Positions 28,031 through 38,921 of a DNA stretch of 64,000 bases are shown here, piece by piece. Positions within the stretch are counted from its first letter, which is position 1, and each line of letters starts with the position of its first letter. Source of the DNA: Metopolophium dirhodum (taxonomy: Eukaryota; Arthropoda; Insecta; Hemiptera; Aphididae). The notes beneath the pieces are model-generated. The model was not told the origin of the DNA, made no database searches, and worked only from the letters and a program-made list of their open reading frames with translations. The translations under genes were made by a program, and so were the position numbers. The stretch is from assembly GCF_019925205.1 (NCBI RefSeq), contig NC_083568.1:10538393-10602392 (forward strand), read 5' to 3'.

Positions 28031-28400
28031 TATGTAATGTTTTATTAGTACGTTAATATTATGATGTGTGTATGTCGAAAAATTAGTCTTGGGAATACCA
28101 TTTTTACTAAGCTGTATATCTACAGGTCTAACATTATATTCATTATTGAATCATGACCAATAACAACCTTACAATAAACAAAAATATATTATTATTTAGT
28201 TTTTGAACTTACTGGACATATGGCACATCCTGATTTCCTACTTTTCCAGTGGATTTTCTTAAAATGATCTTACTTAAGAATTAAGAACCTTCTCCTGACA
28301 ATATTATGAACAAGAAAATAATTAGCCAAATCGGTGCATCCATTCACGCGTGATGCAGCGTCCAAGGGAAATTTATAATTAATATATATAAATATATAGA
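28031..28400 (+). mobile_element. Retroelement-derived repeat, right part
   Basis: Continuation of the repeat that starts at 23945, resumed after the 3.9-kb hAT unit. It ends with GCCAAATCGGTGCATCC, then CACGCGTGATGCAGCG, then an AT-rich tail ending in ATAGAT. A similar ending occurs at 30390-30455 in the second element of this type. No open frame remains. Confidence 0.5.
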
Positions 28401-28489
28401 TATTTCTCTCCAACTTAAACTCTCACAGTAATCCATAAATAAAGAAACTTTCTTCCACTTCACTTCCTGGCAATGTAATTAGAAGACTC

Positions 28490-28690
28490 AATAGACAGTG
28501 GCCTAGAGACCAACTAAAATAAAAAAAAAACCACGACATCTAAAATGTACTCAGTCGGGTGGTGCTGCTGAGTGCCTGCCCAAAAATGTTAAATTCTGCT
28601 ACTTTATATTAATTAAATATCCTATTTGCTCATTGTACTTAATGTTGTAAAGATTGTAAATTACTTAAATGAATAATAAAAAAAAAAAAT
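28490..28690 (+). mobile_element. Probable non-LTR retrotransposon 3' tail
   Basis: A short block (CTCAGTCGGGTGGTGCTGCT, then TGAGTGCCTGCCC) is followed by AT-rich DNA and a poly-A run at about 28678 that grades into TA and GATA microsatellite. An A-rich tail that has expanded into a microsatellite is typical of old LINE or SINE 3' ends. No coding frame is visible, so the family is not assigned. Confidence 0.35.
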
Positions 28691-28727
28691 ATATATATAT
28701 ATATAGATAGATAGATGGATAGATATA
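28678..28727. repeat. A-run plus (TA)n and (GATA)n microsatellite
   Basis: A poly-A run passes into TA dinucleotides and then about four GATA/GATG units. Confidence 0.9.
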
Positions 28728-29479
28728 GTTGTAAGATTGTTAATAAAATTCACACACACACAAAAAAGGTCACGTAACAGGTAGCTGAATACCCTGGGGC
28801 CGCCGTGCTGTACCGTATTTCACGTTATCGGCAGACTGCTATTGTTATTATTATATGAATATAGATATACAAATTACATGTAAAAATTTATTTTTACCGA
28901 TTTCAACACTTTTAAATCAACATTTTGAAAATCGGGTGACGTGGTGACACTCAGGAACAACTCAGTGAAAAAAAATTGGAAAAAAGTTTAATAGCATCAT
29001 CACAAAATGGGAACATAAAAAAAGGCTGTTCTTTTACATATTTATACAAGATGATCCGTTTAAGTGGGTACACAAATTATTTCGAAAAGCATTAACTTTT
29101 TTTGAACTATTTTTTTTTTAACTGTTAGATTTATGCTTTTCTAAAACTGAATACTATTTAAATTTTTTTCAGCCTTATATTTATTGGTGTAACCACTATC
29201 AACTTTTGGTTTTAAAATAGTAACATATAATAAAAATATCATGAATTAATAAAACCATATTTTTTATAAATTTACGCGTTAACATTTTTATTTTTTGTTG
29301 ATTGGTTTGCGAGATACAGCTCCTCAAAGTATTGGTGGTTGAAGAAGGTGTTAAAATCGGTACTGCTACAAATCGGCGCATCCCAAACGGCTCCATTCGA
29401 AAAAGGTTTTCAGAACAGGTCAATTTCCAAACGGTATGAAAAACTTTGTATAAAATTGTCTAGCCTTAGCATTTAATAT

Positions 29480-29650
29480 TTTATAAGTTTTGAACTACAA
29501 ATTAACTGTGGTTTTGACGAAATTTGAACTTTAAATGCTTATAAAAAATAAAAATGATGCCTATGTTAATTTTGTATTACATTTTTAAGTTTTTTGACCG
29601 AATAAATAGTTTTTTATTGACATTAATAAAAAAAAAATTGTATTAATCAA
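29480..29650 (+). repeat. Interspersed repeat copy (AAATGCTTATAAA type)
   Basis: Contains the core TTTGAACTTTAAATGCTTAT, which recurs near 33900, 49565 and (inverted) 43440 and 43650. Non-coding. Confidence 0.65.
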
Positions 29651-29747
29651 ATACAATCATAGTGAGGACTATACCTAACCTAACCAAGCTGGCTACCAAA
29701 CGATTTTAATACATTTTAATACAGAGAACAATAATAATTATATTATT

Positions 29748-30455
29748 ACTAGCTGACCCCGTGCACTTCGTTGCCCGTTAAATGTATTAACTCTATATGA
29801 CTCAAACTTTGTTCAATTTGTTATTTAATATTCGATGTATGGTGTTCAAAATTTATCTTAATTTTTCTGTTGCCCGGAATAAAAATTCTGATTCGCAACA
29901 GTATATTATCAGGTAGGCAATCTACCTGCGGTAGATCGCGGACCTCGCCATGCTGTACGTAAGTGTATGATTTAACTTTAAAGTATCAAAGTTATACCAA
30001 GTTTATCGTTTTTACGTAATTCCACCTACGATGGATTAATATAATCAGCTTATACAAAATCCTATCCTAACCTAACCGTACTAAAATCCGATATTAAAAA
30101 AAAAACAAATTTAACCCTTTGTAAATAATAAGGGTTGATCGTAGAAGGGTGAAAATTGAGGATTGTATGTATTTTTGTATGTTGTATCTATTATTTTTTT
30201 TTTATATATATAACCAATACCTTAGCAACCATTTATAAACAATTATTTCTACCGTAAATTATCAAAATCCCTGTTTGAGCACTTCTTTTATTTTTTTCTG
30301 GACAACCCTTATCACTTAGGGGTATGAAAAATAGATGTTAGCCGATTCTCATACCTACTGAATATGCACAAAAAATTTCATCAAAATCTGTCAAGCCGTT
30401 TCGGAGGAATATGGCAACGAAAACTGTGACACGAGAATTTTATATATTAGATATA
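29748..30455 (+). mobile_element. Retroelement-derived repeat, about 0.7 kb
   Basis: It begins ACTAGCTGACCCCGTGCAC followed by TTCGTTGCCCG. It ends with CAAGCCGTTTCGGAGGAAT, GTGACACGAGAATTTTATAT and ATTAGAT. The start and end match the style of the interrupted element at 23945-28400. The interior is stop-ridden. It resembles short, mostly non-autonomous retroelement remnants common in insects; the family is not certain. Confidence 0.55.
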
Positions 30456-30939
30456 TCTATGATTATTACCGATATTTGGCTATACCTTTATCATTATTTA
30501 TAATTATCTAAGATCACAGTCTTATAAGATAATAGGTTTGCATATTGTATATTATAAACAATATAATATTTGCATATTATATTATGCATATATCGTAGCA
30601 TTGATTATAATATTAATTAATTAATGATAATAATAAAGAAAAATCAATAAGCTGTGATAAACTGATATTAAAGTTAAGACTTATAAAGTAAAATGCTGAA
30701 ATGTAAATTGTAAGCCATGTGGTCATGCAGCATAACACTTATTAGTTATTACTTAAATAGTTAAATATTAAATGTATAATGTAATTAATAATTAAACATT
30801 GAAACTAATTATTATATGTTATAAACCGTTATAAGTATACCGACAGTTTACATTTCTAACATAATATACCTAACGCAATAGTTGTTGAATCATTAAGTTT
30901 GTCAAAAAATTCCATTGCACTTAAAATTACATTATACCT

Positions 30940-31120
30940 AAGTCATAATTAGTGATATATTTTTATATTATTTATAGAAAAAAAAACTAAAAAATGTAAA
31001 ATGTCCGTAAACAACAAGAAACTAGTCAAAATATTTTGTAAATGTTATCAAGTATCTATATAGAAATTGATAAAACAAACATATATTATAAATTTCATGT
31101 GTCTACACTCTACAGTTATT
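30940..31120 (+). repeat. Interspersed repeat copy (ATGTCCGTAAACA type)
   Basis: Contains ATGTCCGTAAACAACAAGAA and then TTTCATGTGTCTACAC, diverged from the two copies at about 33525 and 34071. Confidence 0.6.
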
Positions 31121-31224
31121 CGTTTTTGAATAAATTCGTAATACACTAATACCCAGTATTATATAACTCGTATATTGTAACTATATATATATATATATAT
31201 CATAACTTTATATTTTAACTATGT

Positions 31225-31400
31225 ATATGTATGCTATACATAATACCGTTACTTTCATGGCTAGAGCTATGTGTATCGGAAGGAAACAATTTTTTAAGTT
31301 CTACGGACTACGGTGTGTGTTCTGGTACTGTTGATATTACGGCTGGTTTACCGCAAGGTGGTCATATGTCTCCGGCCTCCGCTAAACTGTTCGGCGTTCG
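31225..31400 (+). pseudogene. Non-LTR retrotransposon reverse transcriptase fragment
   Basis: Around 31310-31385 the frame reads SGTVDITAGLPQGGHMSP, close to the reverse transcriptase block (V-T-S-G-V-P-Q-G-x-x-L-S-P) of Jockey/R1-like LINEs. Just upstream, in another frame, GRKQFFKFYG resembles the segment that usually precedes it. A frameshift near 31320 would join them. The following residues lose similarity, so this is a short, broken relic. No other LINE parts were seen next to it. Confidence 0.5.
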
Positions 31401-31776
31401 ACCGCGTTCATTAATGGTACCAGATTTTTCTTACACCATTATGTCAACGTCTCATATTTGCATGATGTTATAAAATTATTCCTTAGCATTGATTCTGTTT
31501 GTGACTGTCTGTATATCTAATAATATTGTACGCGTGTACGAAGATTTAAAATTCAGTTAAATTTCCACCTATTTTTAATTTTTCGATATTAAATAATAGT
31601 ATTATGTTTAAAATCGTTTTTGTTTTCTGGCTTCAATCAGAAAACATGACAACGTATATCATATTATAAAGTCAGGCCTTAAAACGGTTTTTTGAAAAAC
31701 GTCATCATTTGTTATTCTGCAGCCCAACTGTTAGTCGTTCTAATATTTTGTCTACAATTATAACTTATATCTAACA

Positions 31777-32469
31777 ATGTACTGTGTAAACGAGTTCACC
31801 GTCCGGTTGTTGCTGATCACCGTATTGTTGAACTTACGCAAAATTACGGATATTGTGCGCAAATTTTACCAAAACTGGATTGAACTGGAAAACGGTGACC
31901 CCGGGTTTGATCTGGTTTGTGGCTGTTGCAGATCGAAGGACACGCCGGTTGGTCAAGCGAATTGCAACACCGACTTCGTAATAATAACATTGTAATAAAT
32001 AATAATTTATGTGATTATTCTTCTGTTTAAGGCGAACGACGAGACCGAAGGAAGGATGAAGAGGCACGCATTCACGCAAGTAGATCTTCCGGTATCGCGG
32101 CCCCGCCGACGCCGCGGCCGACGCTCCCAAAAATCCACGTGGCAGCCACAGAATTTCGCTACTGAAAACGTAGCCGTCGCTCGCTCCGACTTTCCGCGAC
32201 CGCCTATGCCGGTACAAAACTTCGGCCCGGCTGTCTACACGACGTGGCAGCCACAGAATTTCGCTATGGGACGCGTGGCCGAAGCTCGCTTAAGATTTCC
32301 ACCGCCGACGCTGCCGATGCAAAACTTCGGCCCGGCCGTGTACACGACGTTGCAGCCTGCACGCCCCCCGAGAATGGTGAGGGTGCCAGCCCCTCGCTTC
32401 GGGTTTCCGCGACCGCCGCCGCCGCCAACATATTACGTGGGCCCAGTTCACTGCAGAACAAGCGTGTAA
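31777..32469 (+). CDS. Orphan two-exon gene encoding a Pro/Arg-rich protein with 35-residue repeats
   Basis: Exon 1 (31777-31977) encodes 67 residues and ends GACTTC before a GTAATA donor. A 54-bp intron ends TTTAAG at 32031; exon 2 (32032-32469) continues in phase 0 to the stop, giving about 212 residues. The intron has in-frame stops, so splicing is needed. The N-terminus has a short hydrophobic stretch (RLLLITVLLNL, residues 10-20) that could be a weak signal anchor, then a CGCC motif. Exon 2 has an Arg cluster (RPRRRRGRR) followed by three 35-residue repeats starting TWQPQNFA, TWQPQNFA and TLQP. I recognise no family. The exons are GC-rich against AT-rich flanks, and an AATAAA lies near 32643. 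Further upstream exons cannot be excluded. Confidence 0.5.
32137..32451 (+). repeat. Three tandem 105-bp coding repeats
   Basis: Units begin at 32137, 32242 and 32347, exactly 105 bp apart, and keep the reading frame. Units 1 and 2 are similar at the DNA level, for example sharing ACGTGGCAGCCACAGAATTT. Unit 3 is more diverged and keeps only the spacing, the Pro-rich core and the aromatic end. Confidence 0.9.
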
Positions 32470-32899
32470 AAACTGAATATCATTTTTAAACATTATCTAC
32501 CTATGTACCTCTATATATTTTCTAAATAACTATTCTTGTAAAATATTAATTATTGAACCTATATTTTATTGTAATATTATAAAATGTAAAATATGTTATG
32601 TATACAAATTTATAAAGTATTATTTAAGTACTGCCCAATATTAATAAATACTTGTCGATGTGAAAACTATTTTGAAATTATTTCTTCGAAAACGCGATAG
32701 ATATAATAGTTTATTTAGTTTATTTGTGTATAAATACTTATAACCAAGTAAATAATATTGTTTTATGCATACTTACTAAAAGGTAAATGAATGCATCATG
32801 TACTTGTATACATTGTATGGAGGAAAGATAGACTCCATAGATAGTGGTTTATTTTAAGTGTTAAAGTTATATCTTTTTTTTTCATCAGCTGTCAAGTAA

Positions 32900-33480
32900 A
32901 ATCCCATCAAACTTTATCACAGCAAATTTCCGTTATTGAACATTTATGAATTTTGAAGTATGACATTTTTAACGTAATTTAAATATCGCATATAGGTAGT
33001 TTGTAGTAATCGATAAAAATATGATCGACAGTAATAATTATTATTTACAAACAAATATTTAAAATGTAACAACATTTTTAGTATGGTAGAATATAAGTAG
33101 CGATAGATATGTATTTAGCAAACCGTGTGTCTTTACTATCAAACAATTATTTTCTATGTTTTTAAATCACTTGGTATTTTTATATTAAATAAAATTACCC
33201 TGAGCTAGATAAAGAGTGCATGATACATCCTCATTACATTCTAATCGAACTTGAACAAATTATTAAGCAATGAACCGTTCAGTTGAAATTACAAATTAAA
33301 TTATCATATTTTACGAAAAACTCGACGTCACGATGAAATATTAAATACTTACCCAAATTTAAACCATATTTTTGAAAAAAAAAATGTATTTAAATATTTA
33401 AAAATATATTTATTGTGGATAAAATTAAATATGAAATTATGTAAATAACAAGAACAAAATAAATGTAGTCTTATAGGTAA
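32900..33480. other. AT-rich non-coding stretch
   Basis: No frame or recognisable element lies between the 3' end of the two-exon gene and the interspersed repeat block. Confidence 0.5.
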
Positions 33481-33484
33481 ATTT

Positions 33485-34490
33485 TCAAATATGCCACGCG
33501 ATTAAAAACTAAAAAAATTTAAAACTGACAATGTCCGTAAACAGCTCAAAAAGAGTCAAATTATTTTCAAAATTTTATTGTGTATAGAAAATGCTAATAT
33601 ACACATTCAGTGAAATTTTCAAGTATCTACAGTCATTTGTTTTTTAATTATAATAAAATAAGAAAATTGTTACATGAGAAATCGAGTGAATATCAAATGT
33701 TGTAAAAATATAAATTTCAGACGCTCATAAAAATATAATTTAATTTTCTTGTAGACATTTTTTTTTTGATAAAGGTAGACAAACTTATGAGTAATCTTAT
33801 ATTACATTTTCAAATCTTAGATTTAAAAAGAAAAATTTTTATGAATTCTCAACTCAAAATAATTTGCTAATTTTCGTGATTTTTCCGTATTTTGTAAAAA
33901 TTTGAACTTTAAATGCTTATAAATAAAAACTGTGACTAAGGATTTTTAATTTTTTTCATCTGACTTTGAAACAATAACCTAGGAGCCTTCTATTAATTTT
34001 TCAAGCTTTTTTACTCAACAGATAAAATTTTATTGATATTTATAGAAAAAAAAACTAAACAAATTGAAAACTGACAATGTCCGTAAGCAGCTCAAAAAGA
34101 GTCAAAATATTTTCAAAATGTTATGGTGTAAAGAAAATGCTAATATAAACATTCAGTCAAAATTTCATGTCCCTACGGTCATTTGTTTTAGAGTTACACC
34201 AAAAACCAAAATCGATTTTCTCAAAAACAGATTTTGCGTAAAAATTCCCGTTTTTCCTTAATTTTTCTTTTGTTTTTCACGTCGCTTTTGAAAACTACTG
34301 GGAAATACTTTTGACCCCCCCAAAGTACCAACAAGATTCACTTTTCTGTCAGAAAAGTTACTGTTGAAGAAAATCCAAGCACTTTTACTGTCCTAAAAGG
34401 TGATGACAGACACACAAAAAAAAAAAAAAAACACACATCATTGTAAAATCAATACATTCATCGCTTCGCTCAGGTTCTAAAATGCACATA
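33485..34490. repeat. Long interspersed repeat block with internal duplication
   Basis: About 1 kb of non-coding repeat. CTGACAATGTCCGTAA and the roughly 130 bp after it occur twice, at 33525 and 34071 (546 bp apart). The right end (CATCATTGTAAAATCAATAC, then CATCGCTTCGCTCAG) matches ends near 40930-40975 and, inverted, 37000-37040. This type of repeat is common across aphid genomes in my experience; I cannot give a family name. Confidence 0.65.
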
Positions 34491-36380
34491 ACAGTTGTTC
34501 AGCTATTAATTAAAAATTTCTTATATTTGTATTTTGTATACACTATCAACTATTGAATGACACAAATTGTAGATGACATATTTTGCTGTTGGTTCGACAT
34601 GTCCAATGTCCAGCCTTGTTCTTTGTATAAGTATGTACATCAATGCAGGCTGCACACGGTAAAAAAAACATTCGTTTGAAGACACACTTATTTTGTAAAT
34701 TGTAACTATATTTGTACGACGAAATTTTTAGTATACACAGCAATAGTATATTGTATATATTATTATAAATGAGATTGTCTCGTACAATAGCAACATAATA
34801 TGATGGTAGTAACTATTCTAACATGACTAACTATATAGTAAGGTATGTGAAAGCCGGTTTTCGCATAGGTGCTATAGGTATAACGAAATAAATAAATAAT
34901 CTCAATTTCATATCATCATAGCTGAGTATCGTATTGTGTATGACCCTTACACGTTTTGGAGGTTTTTGTTTTTGAAAACGTGACTATATGCGACAATGCA
35001 ATAATAATACAATATGATATAGGTATCTCTTTACTTATAAAATATTGAAAATTTGAATACTTTTCTTGTGATATTATTATATACGCGAGAATCCATATCC
35101 CAGCCTAAAGCCTTTTACAAGTCGCACTACATAGTATACATCACAATATAGGGAAATAGTAAATGCAAAACCTGCAAGCAATTAATAACATGGTGAAAAT
35201 TTATAATAATCTTCATTCCATACAACTTGATATTATTAGCAGTGAATTGTCTATATGAGTATATTGAATATTTGAATGATCACTGATACTTGAAGGATAC
35301 TGATACTATACAGAATACTTAAATTCAGGCCTCAGGGTACCTAAATACAATTTTTGATACGAGTTTTTAGCTATTTGCGTTTTAATATTAAATATACCCT
35401 AGCTATTCGGAAACTGGAAGTATTAACTATATTATACCTTAATACATTTCTCCTGAATTTCTTCTATCGAATTTATTATACATCATTAGATACGTATTAT
35501 GGCAGATGATGACGGTCGTCAAGTTCTATAAATTATAAAATTATAATCATATCGCTTTGCATCGAATCTTATTTTTCTTCTGATTTAATAACTAAAAAAG
35601 CCTGACCATGACCTTGAAAAGATTAATCAGGACGTAGAAAAGAAAACTGAGTTCCAAAATTATCAACTATCAACAACATGTTGGCTGCTGCTACAATGGC
35701 TATATAGCCTAAATTTCTTAATTTTCTCACTCATTGAACGTTTTCTGCGCTCTGTTAAATTATATAATTATATATTACATGATTTAACAATCGAAAAATA
35801 TTCGTTGATCATTTTTTCTTCTGTGTCCAAAAATAATCTAATATTAAAGTCGTAAATATTATAACAAGTTACAATAATCTGTTCAAAGTCTCTACTTTAT
35901 AATTTATTCTTTATAAAAGCAATATTATACATTTTCGAAATCTGTTAATTTAATTTAACTTGTTTAATAATAAGCTTAAGTGGTTTTTGACAATTAATTT
36001 ATTATTCTATAAGAATAATATGATATATTTCAAAAACACGGCGTTGTGGCTAGGTAATTTAAAATCCATCAATGTATGATATTACATATGCCGGGCTATG
36101 CCAAACTATTAATTATTATAAGACGTGTCACGTGTCATAAGCTTAACTGAGTTAAGCTAATATTTTTTCCCGTGTTAACTTTAAACTTAAGAGTAAAATA
36201 TAATGTTAATTAAATATTAACTTATAGCTTACTCTCTAAAAGTTGACTTGACATAACTTAACTAACTAAAGTTATTATTTTATTAACTTGCATACATTTG
36301 CAGAATGGGAGTATAGGTTCCTAATATTTGATATAAAAACTTATTTTTAATGTTATGATACTATAATTTTAATACCTTAT
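34491..36380. other. AT-rich non-coding stretch
   Basis: No coding frame with recognisable content and no clear transposon end was seen. Confidence 0.5.
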
Positions 36381-36384
36381 TTAA

Positions 36385-36760
36385 CAAGTTGACCGCCATG
36401 GGTTTTTTTTTCAAGTTACTTAAAATCGATTAAGAGAATCTATTTGGGTTCTCAAAAATATTACTACTTTACTAGGATTGAATATTGAGACCACATTCGG
36501 GGTCTCACTGAAATCGATTTTCAGCGATAGCTCGTTTAGAGTCACAATAATCAGTATTTTCTAGTCGGATTTAAAATGTACAGTGTTGCCACTTACACAT
36601 AACAAGCTTGCAGATATCATTATTAGTTTTTTTTTTTTTATCAATTTTTGTTTAAATCGTCAAAACTGTTTCCAAGTAAACCTATGAAAAATCCCCGTGG
36701 CGTACCGTGTCGAGAGTAAACTAGTGAGAGCCCATAAAGGGGCTCATGGCGGTTAAGCTG
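36385..36760. mobile_element. piggyBac-like MITE, 376 bp, TTAA target site
   Basis: The termini CAAGTTGACCGCCATGGG and (inverted) CAGCTTAACCGCCATGAG match at 14 of 18 positions. Both sides are flanked by TTAA (36381-36384 and 36761-36764), the signature target of piggyBac elements. It has no open frame, so it is a non-autonomous copy. Confidence 0.75.
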
Positions 36761-36994
36761 TTAAATATTGATAATGTTACTATGTTAGGTACCTATAGTA
36801 GGTAAATAACAAATAAATATTAATTAATTTTAGGTTTTGTAGTAGATAAATGTCGAATAAAACAATATACTATATAATATGATAATCAATAATGTATAAA
36901 TTATAAAATAATTAAACAGAAGATTAAAACGCCAAATATATTTGATAAATAAAGTAAAGTAAGTACCTACTAAAATTGAATGAAGTTGATATTT

Positions 36995-37475
36995 TAGATT
37001 GTGAGCGGAGTGATAAATGTATTAGTTTACAATGATGTTTTTTTTTATTTTTGTGTTTATACACGATAGGTAAAAAGTCGAAATAATGCTTCGAAGTTCA
37101 TATTTTTACAACATTGCATATCCACTTGATTTCTCATGTAGCGATTTTCTTATTTTGTTGTAATTCAATAACGAATAACTGTAGATACATGAAAATGTCA
37201 CTGAATGTTTATGTTATATATAAATTACTTTATTCACATTTATAATAAATTAATAAATCATCAAATATACTTAGTAATATACTAATATCATGACTGACCG
37301 TCTTCGCTCAGAATCGTATTTCTTATATACATATGAATAATAAAATTGTAAAATATACAAATGATATTATATCATTGAATTCAAATTTAACACTATCCAT
37401 TACAGTGACCCATTTGTAATATACTGTGCAGCAGAACAACACCCACTTGCCCGCCTTTTTTTTAAATTAAAATTT
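36995..37475 (-). repeat. Interspersed repeat block, inverted orientation
   Basis: It starts TGTGAGCGGAGTGATAAATG, the inverse of the end at 34460. It includes ACTGTAGATACATGAAAATG, GACCGTCTTCGCTCAGAATC and an inverted copy of the GTGGATGTCGCTC segment near 37380-37450. Non-coding. Confidence 0.6.
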
Positions 37476-38105
37476 TTTTTTTTATTGATTTTTCCGATGT
37501 TTTTAAATTTAGAAGTCATAATGATGTATGATGATTCGACAATACATTTTTAATTTTTATATACCTAACATATGACCACTCCAAGACAACATGATTTGAT
37601 AGGCGCGTATTTAAAATCAACAATTTATTCTGTAAAACAATCTCGTAAATATGATCCTAAATCTAGAACTTATAATCGTTATACCTAACTGTCCTAACTG
37701 CGAGAAAAAAAATTATACCTAAAATGTGTAAAAGAAATTTGTAGATTTTAAATCTAGACTTCTCTAGACATTTATCTTAATCATGTCACAATGTGTGATA
37801 TGATTCCGATCACGCTAAAATCGTCAGAATTTTAAGGACAGTACATTATTCGTAGGTTTATTTAATTTTTATTAATTTATTAATACCGACTAATGTCCAA
37901 ATCACAATATATTTGTATACATAACAATTAAAACAACATTAATATTGTTTGTTGTTTGTGGGTAACCAATAATCATTGTTGAAACCCGTTATTAACTGTT
38001 TAGCGTTGGTCCACTTGACGTCTTGACAATAGTCTCTCAGACATTTCTGCAAAAACCAGTTTCGTCATTTAGTCTACGCCGACATTTGTTTGTCAAGAAT
38101 TGGAA

Positions 38106-38699
38106 ATGGATGTAAACGTGATGGAAGTTTCTAACCGTCAGTCAGACAAATATATTAGCGAACTTCAATCTGCGATCGACGTGCTCAATTTAGCCGTCGA
38201 TCGAAGGATCACAGGGCTTTTCGGGTTACCATTACTACACGGACTCGGAGAAAGGTTCCAGTCTTCTCTGGAGATGAATATGGACTCACTCGTGTACTGC
38301 TGCAAGCTGGCCTTATCAATGATTGCAGCATCAACCACGAAACCAAAAAGTCGCATGGAGATGCAAGACACCGTCACGCCCGACTCGCTGCGACCTCCGA
38401 GTCATGTCCACTGCACGATCAACGCGCTGGACCTTGCCGTTGACAGTTGGAGGACATCCATGTCTGCAGGGCAGCCGCCGTTGCGGCGAGAACCGTTCCG
38501 GTCGTCCCCGGGGCTCAGAGTTCAGTTACCTCTGTATTGCGAATCGAAGACCGTCTCGCCGGAACTCCCACAGACACCGGCACCGCGGTCCGATCGTCGA
38601 AAATCCGCGTGGAAGAGGTCGAGGCGATTTGTCTGGAAGTGTCTGGTAAACGCTGCTCGCAGGATATGCTTCTGCCAGAGCTTCGTGGACGTGGAATGA
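38106..38699 (+). CDS. Orphan single-exon protein with WKRSRRF C-terminal motif
   Basis: A 197-codon uninterrupted frame in a GC-rich island. I start at ATG 38106; an earlier in-frame TTG at 38100 has no support. Residues 15-80 look helical and contain AIDVLNLAVDRRIT. A similar stretch, TINALDLAVDSWRT, recurs at about 104-117, suggesting an internal duplication. The middle is Pro/Ser/Arg-rich. The C-terminal part has WKRSRRFV (169-176) and then Cys and Arg residues, resembling WKSMRRFF at the end of the 25355 product. There is no signal peptide or known domain. A hAT-like MITE sits 50 bp past the stop. It may be a lineage-specific gene related to that at 25355; a chance frame is less likely but possible. 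Confidence 0.5.
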   Translation: MDVNVMEVSNRQSDKYISELQSAIDVLNLAVDRRITGLFGLPLLHGLGERFQSSLEMNMDSLVYCCKLALSMIAASTTKPKSRMEMQDTVTPDSLRPPSHVHCTINALDLAVDSWRTSMSAGQPPLRREPFRSSPGLRVQLPLYCESKTVSPELPQTPAPRSDRRKSAWKRSRRFVWKCLVNAARRICFCQSFVDVE

Positions 38700-38748
38700 C
38701 ATGCGCCAAGTTACCTGAACCGTGGTCGCGGCTGTGTTACCATACAGG

Positions 38749-38913
38749 CAGGACCGGCTCAAGCAAAAATAGTGAACAAGGCAAAATCAAATTTTGCCGC
38801 GCCGAACAATACAATATTATCAGTATCTTAAAAATGCCACCCCCTTACCAAAGTACTACTTAAGCGCCGCCCTAGGCATGGGCCTATGTCGCCTACCCCT
38901 TGAGCCCGGCCTG
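38749..38913. mobile_element. hAT-like MITE, 165 bp, 8-bp target duplication
   Basis: The termini are CAGGACCGGCTCAAG and (inverted) CAGGCCGGGCTCAAG. The perfect 8-bp duplication CATACAGG lies at 38741-38748 and 38914-38921. It is inserted in the GC-rich region just downstream of the orphan gene stop, and removing it rejoins a continuous GC-rich sequence. Non-coding. Confidence 0.9.
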
Positions 38914-38921
38914 CATACAGG

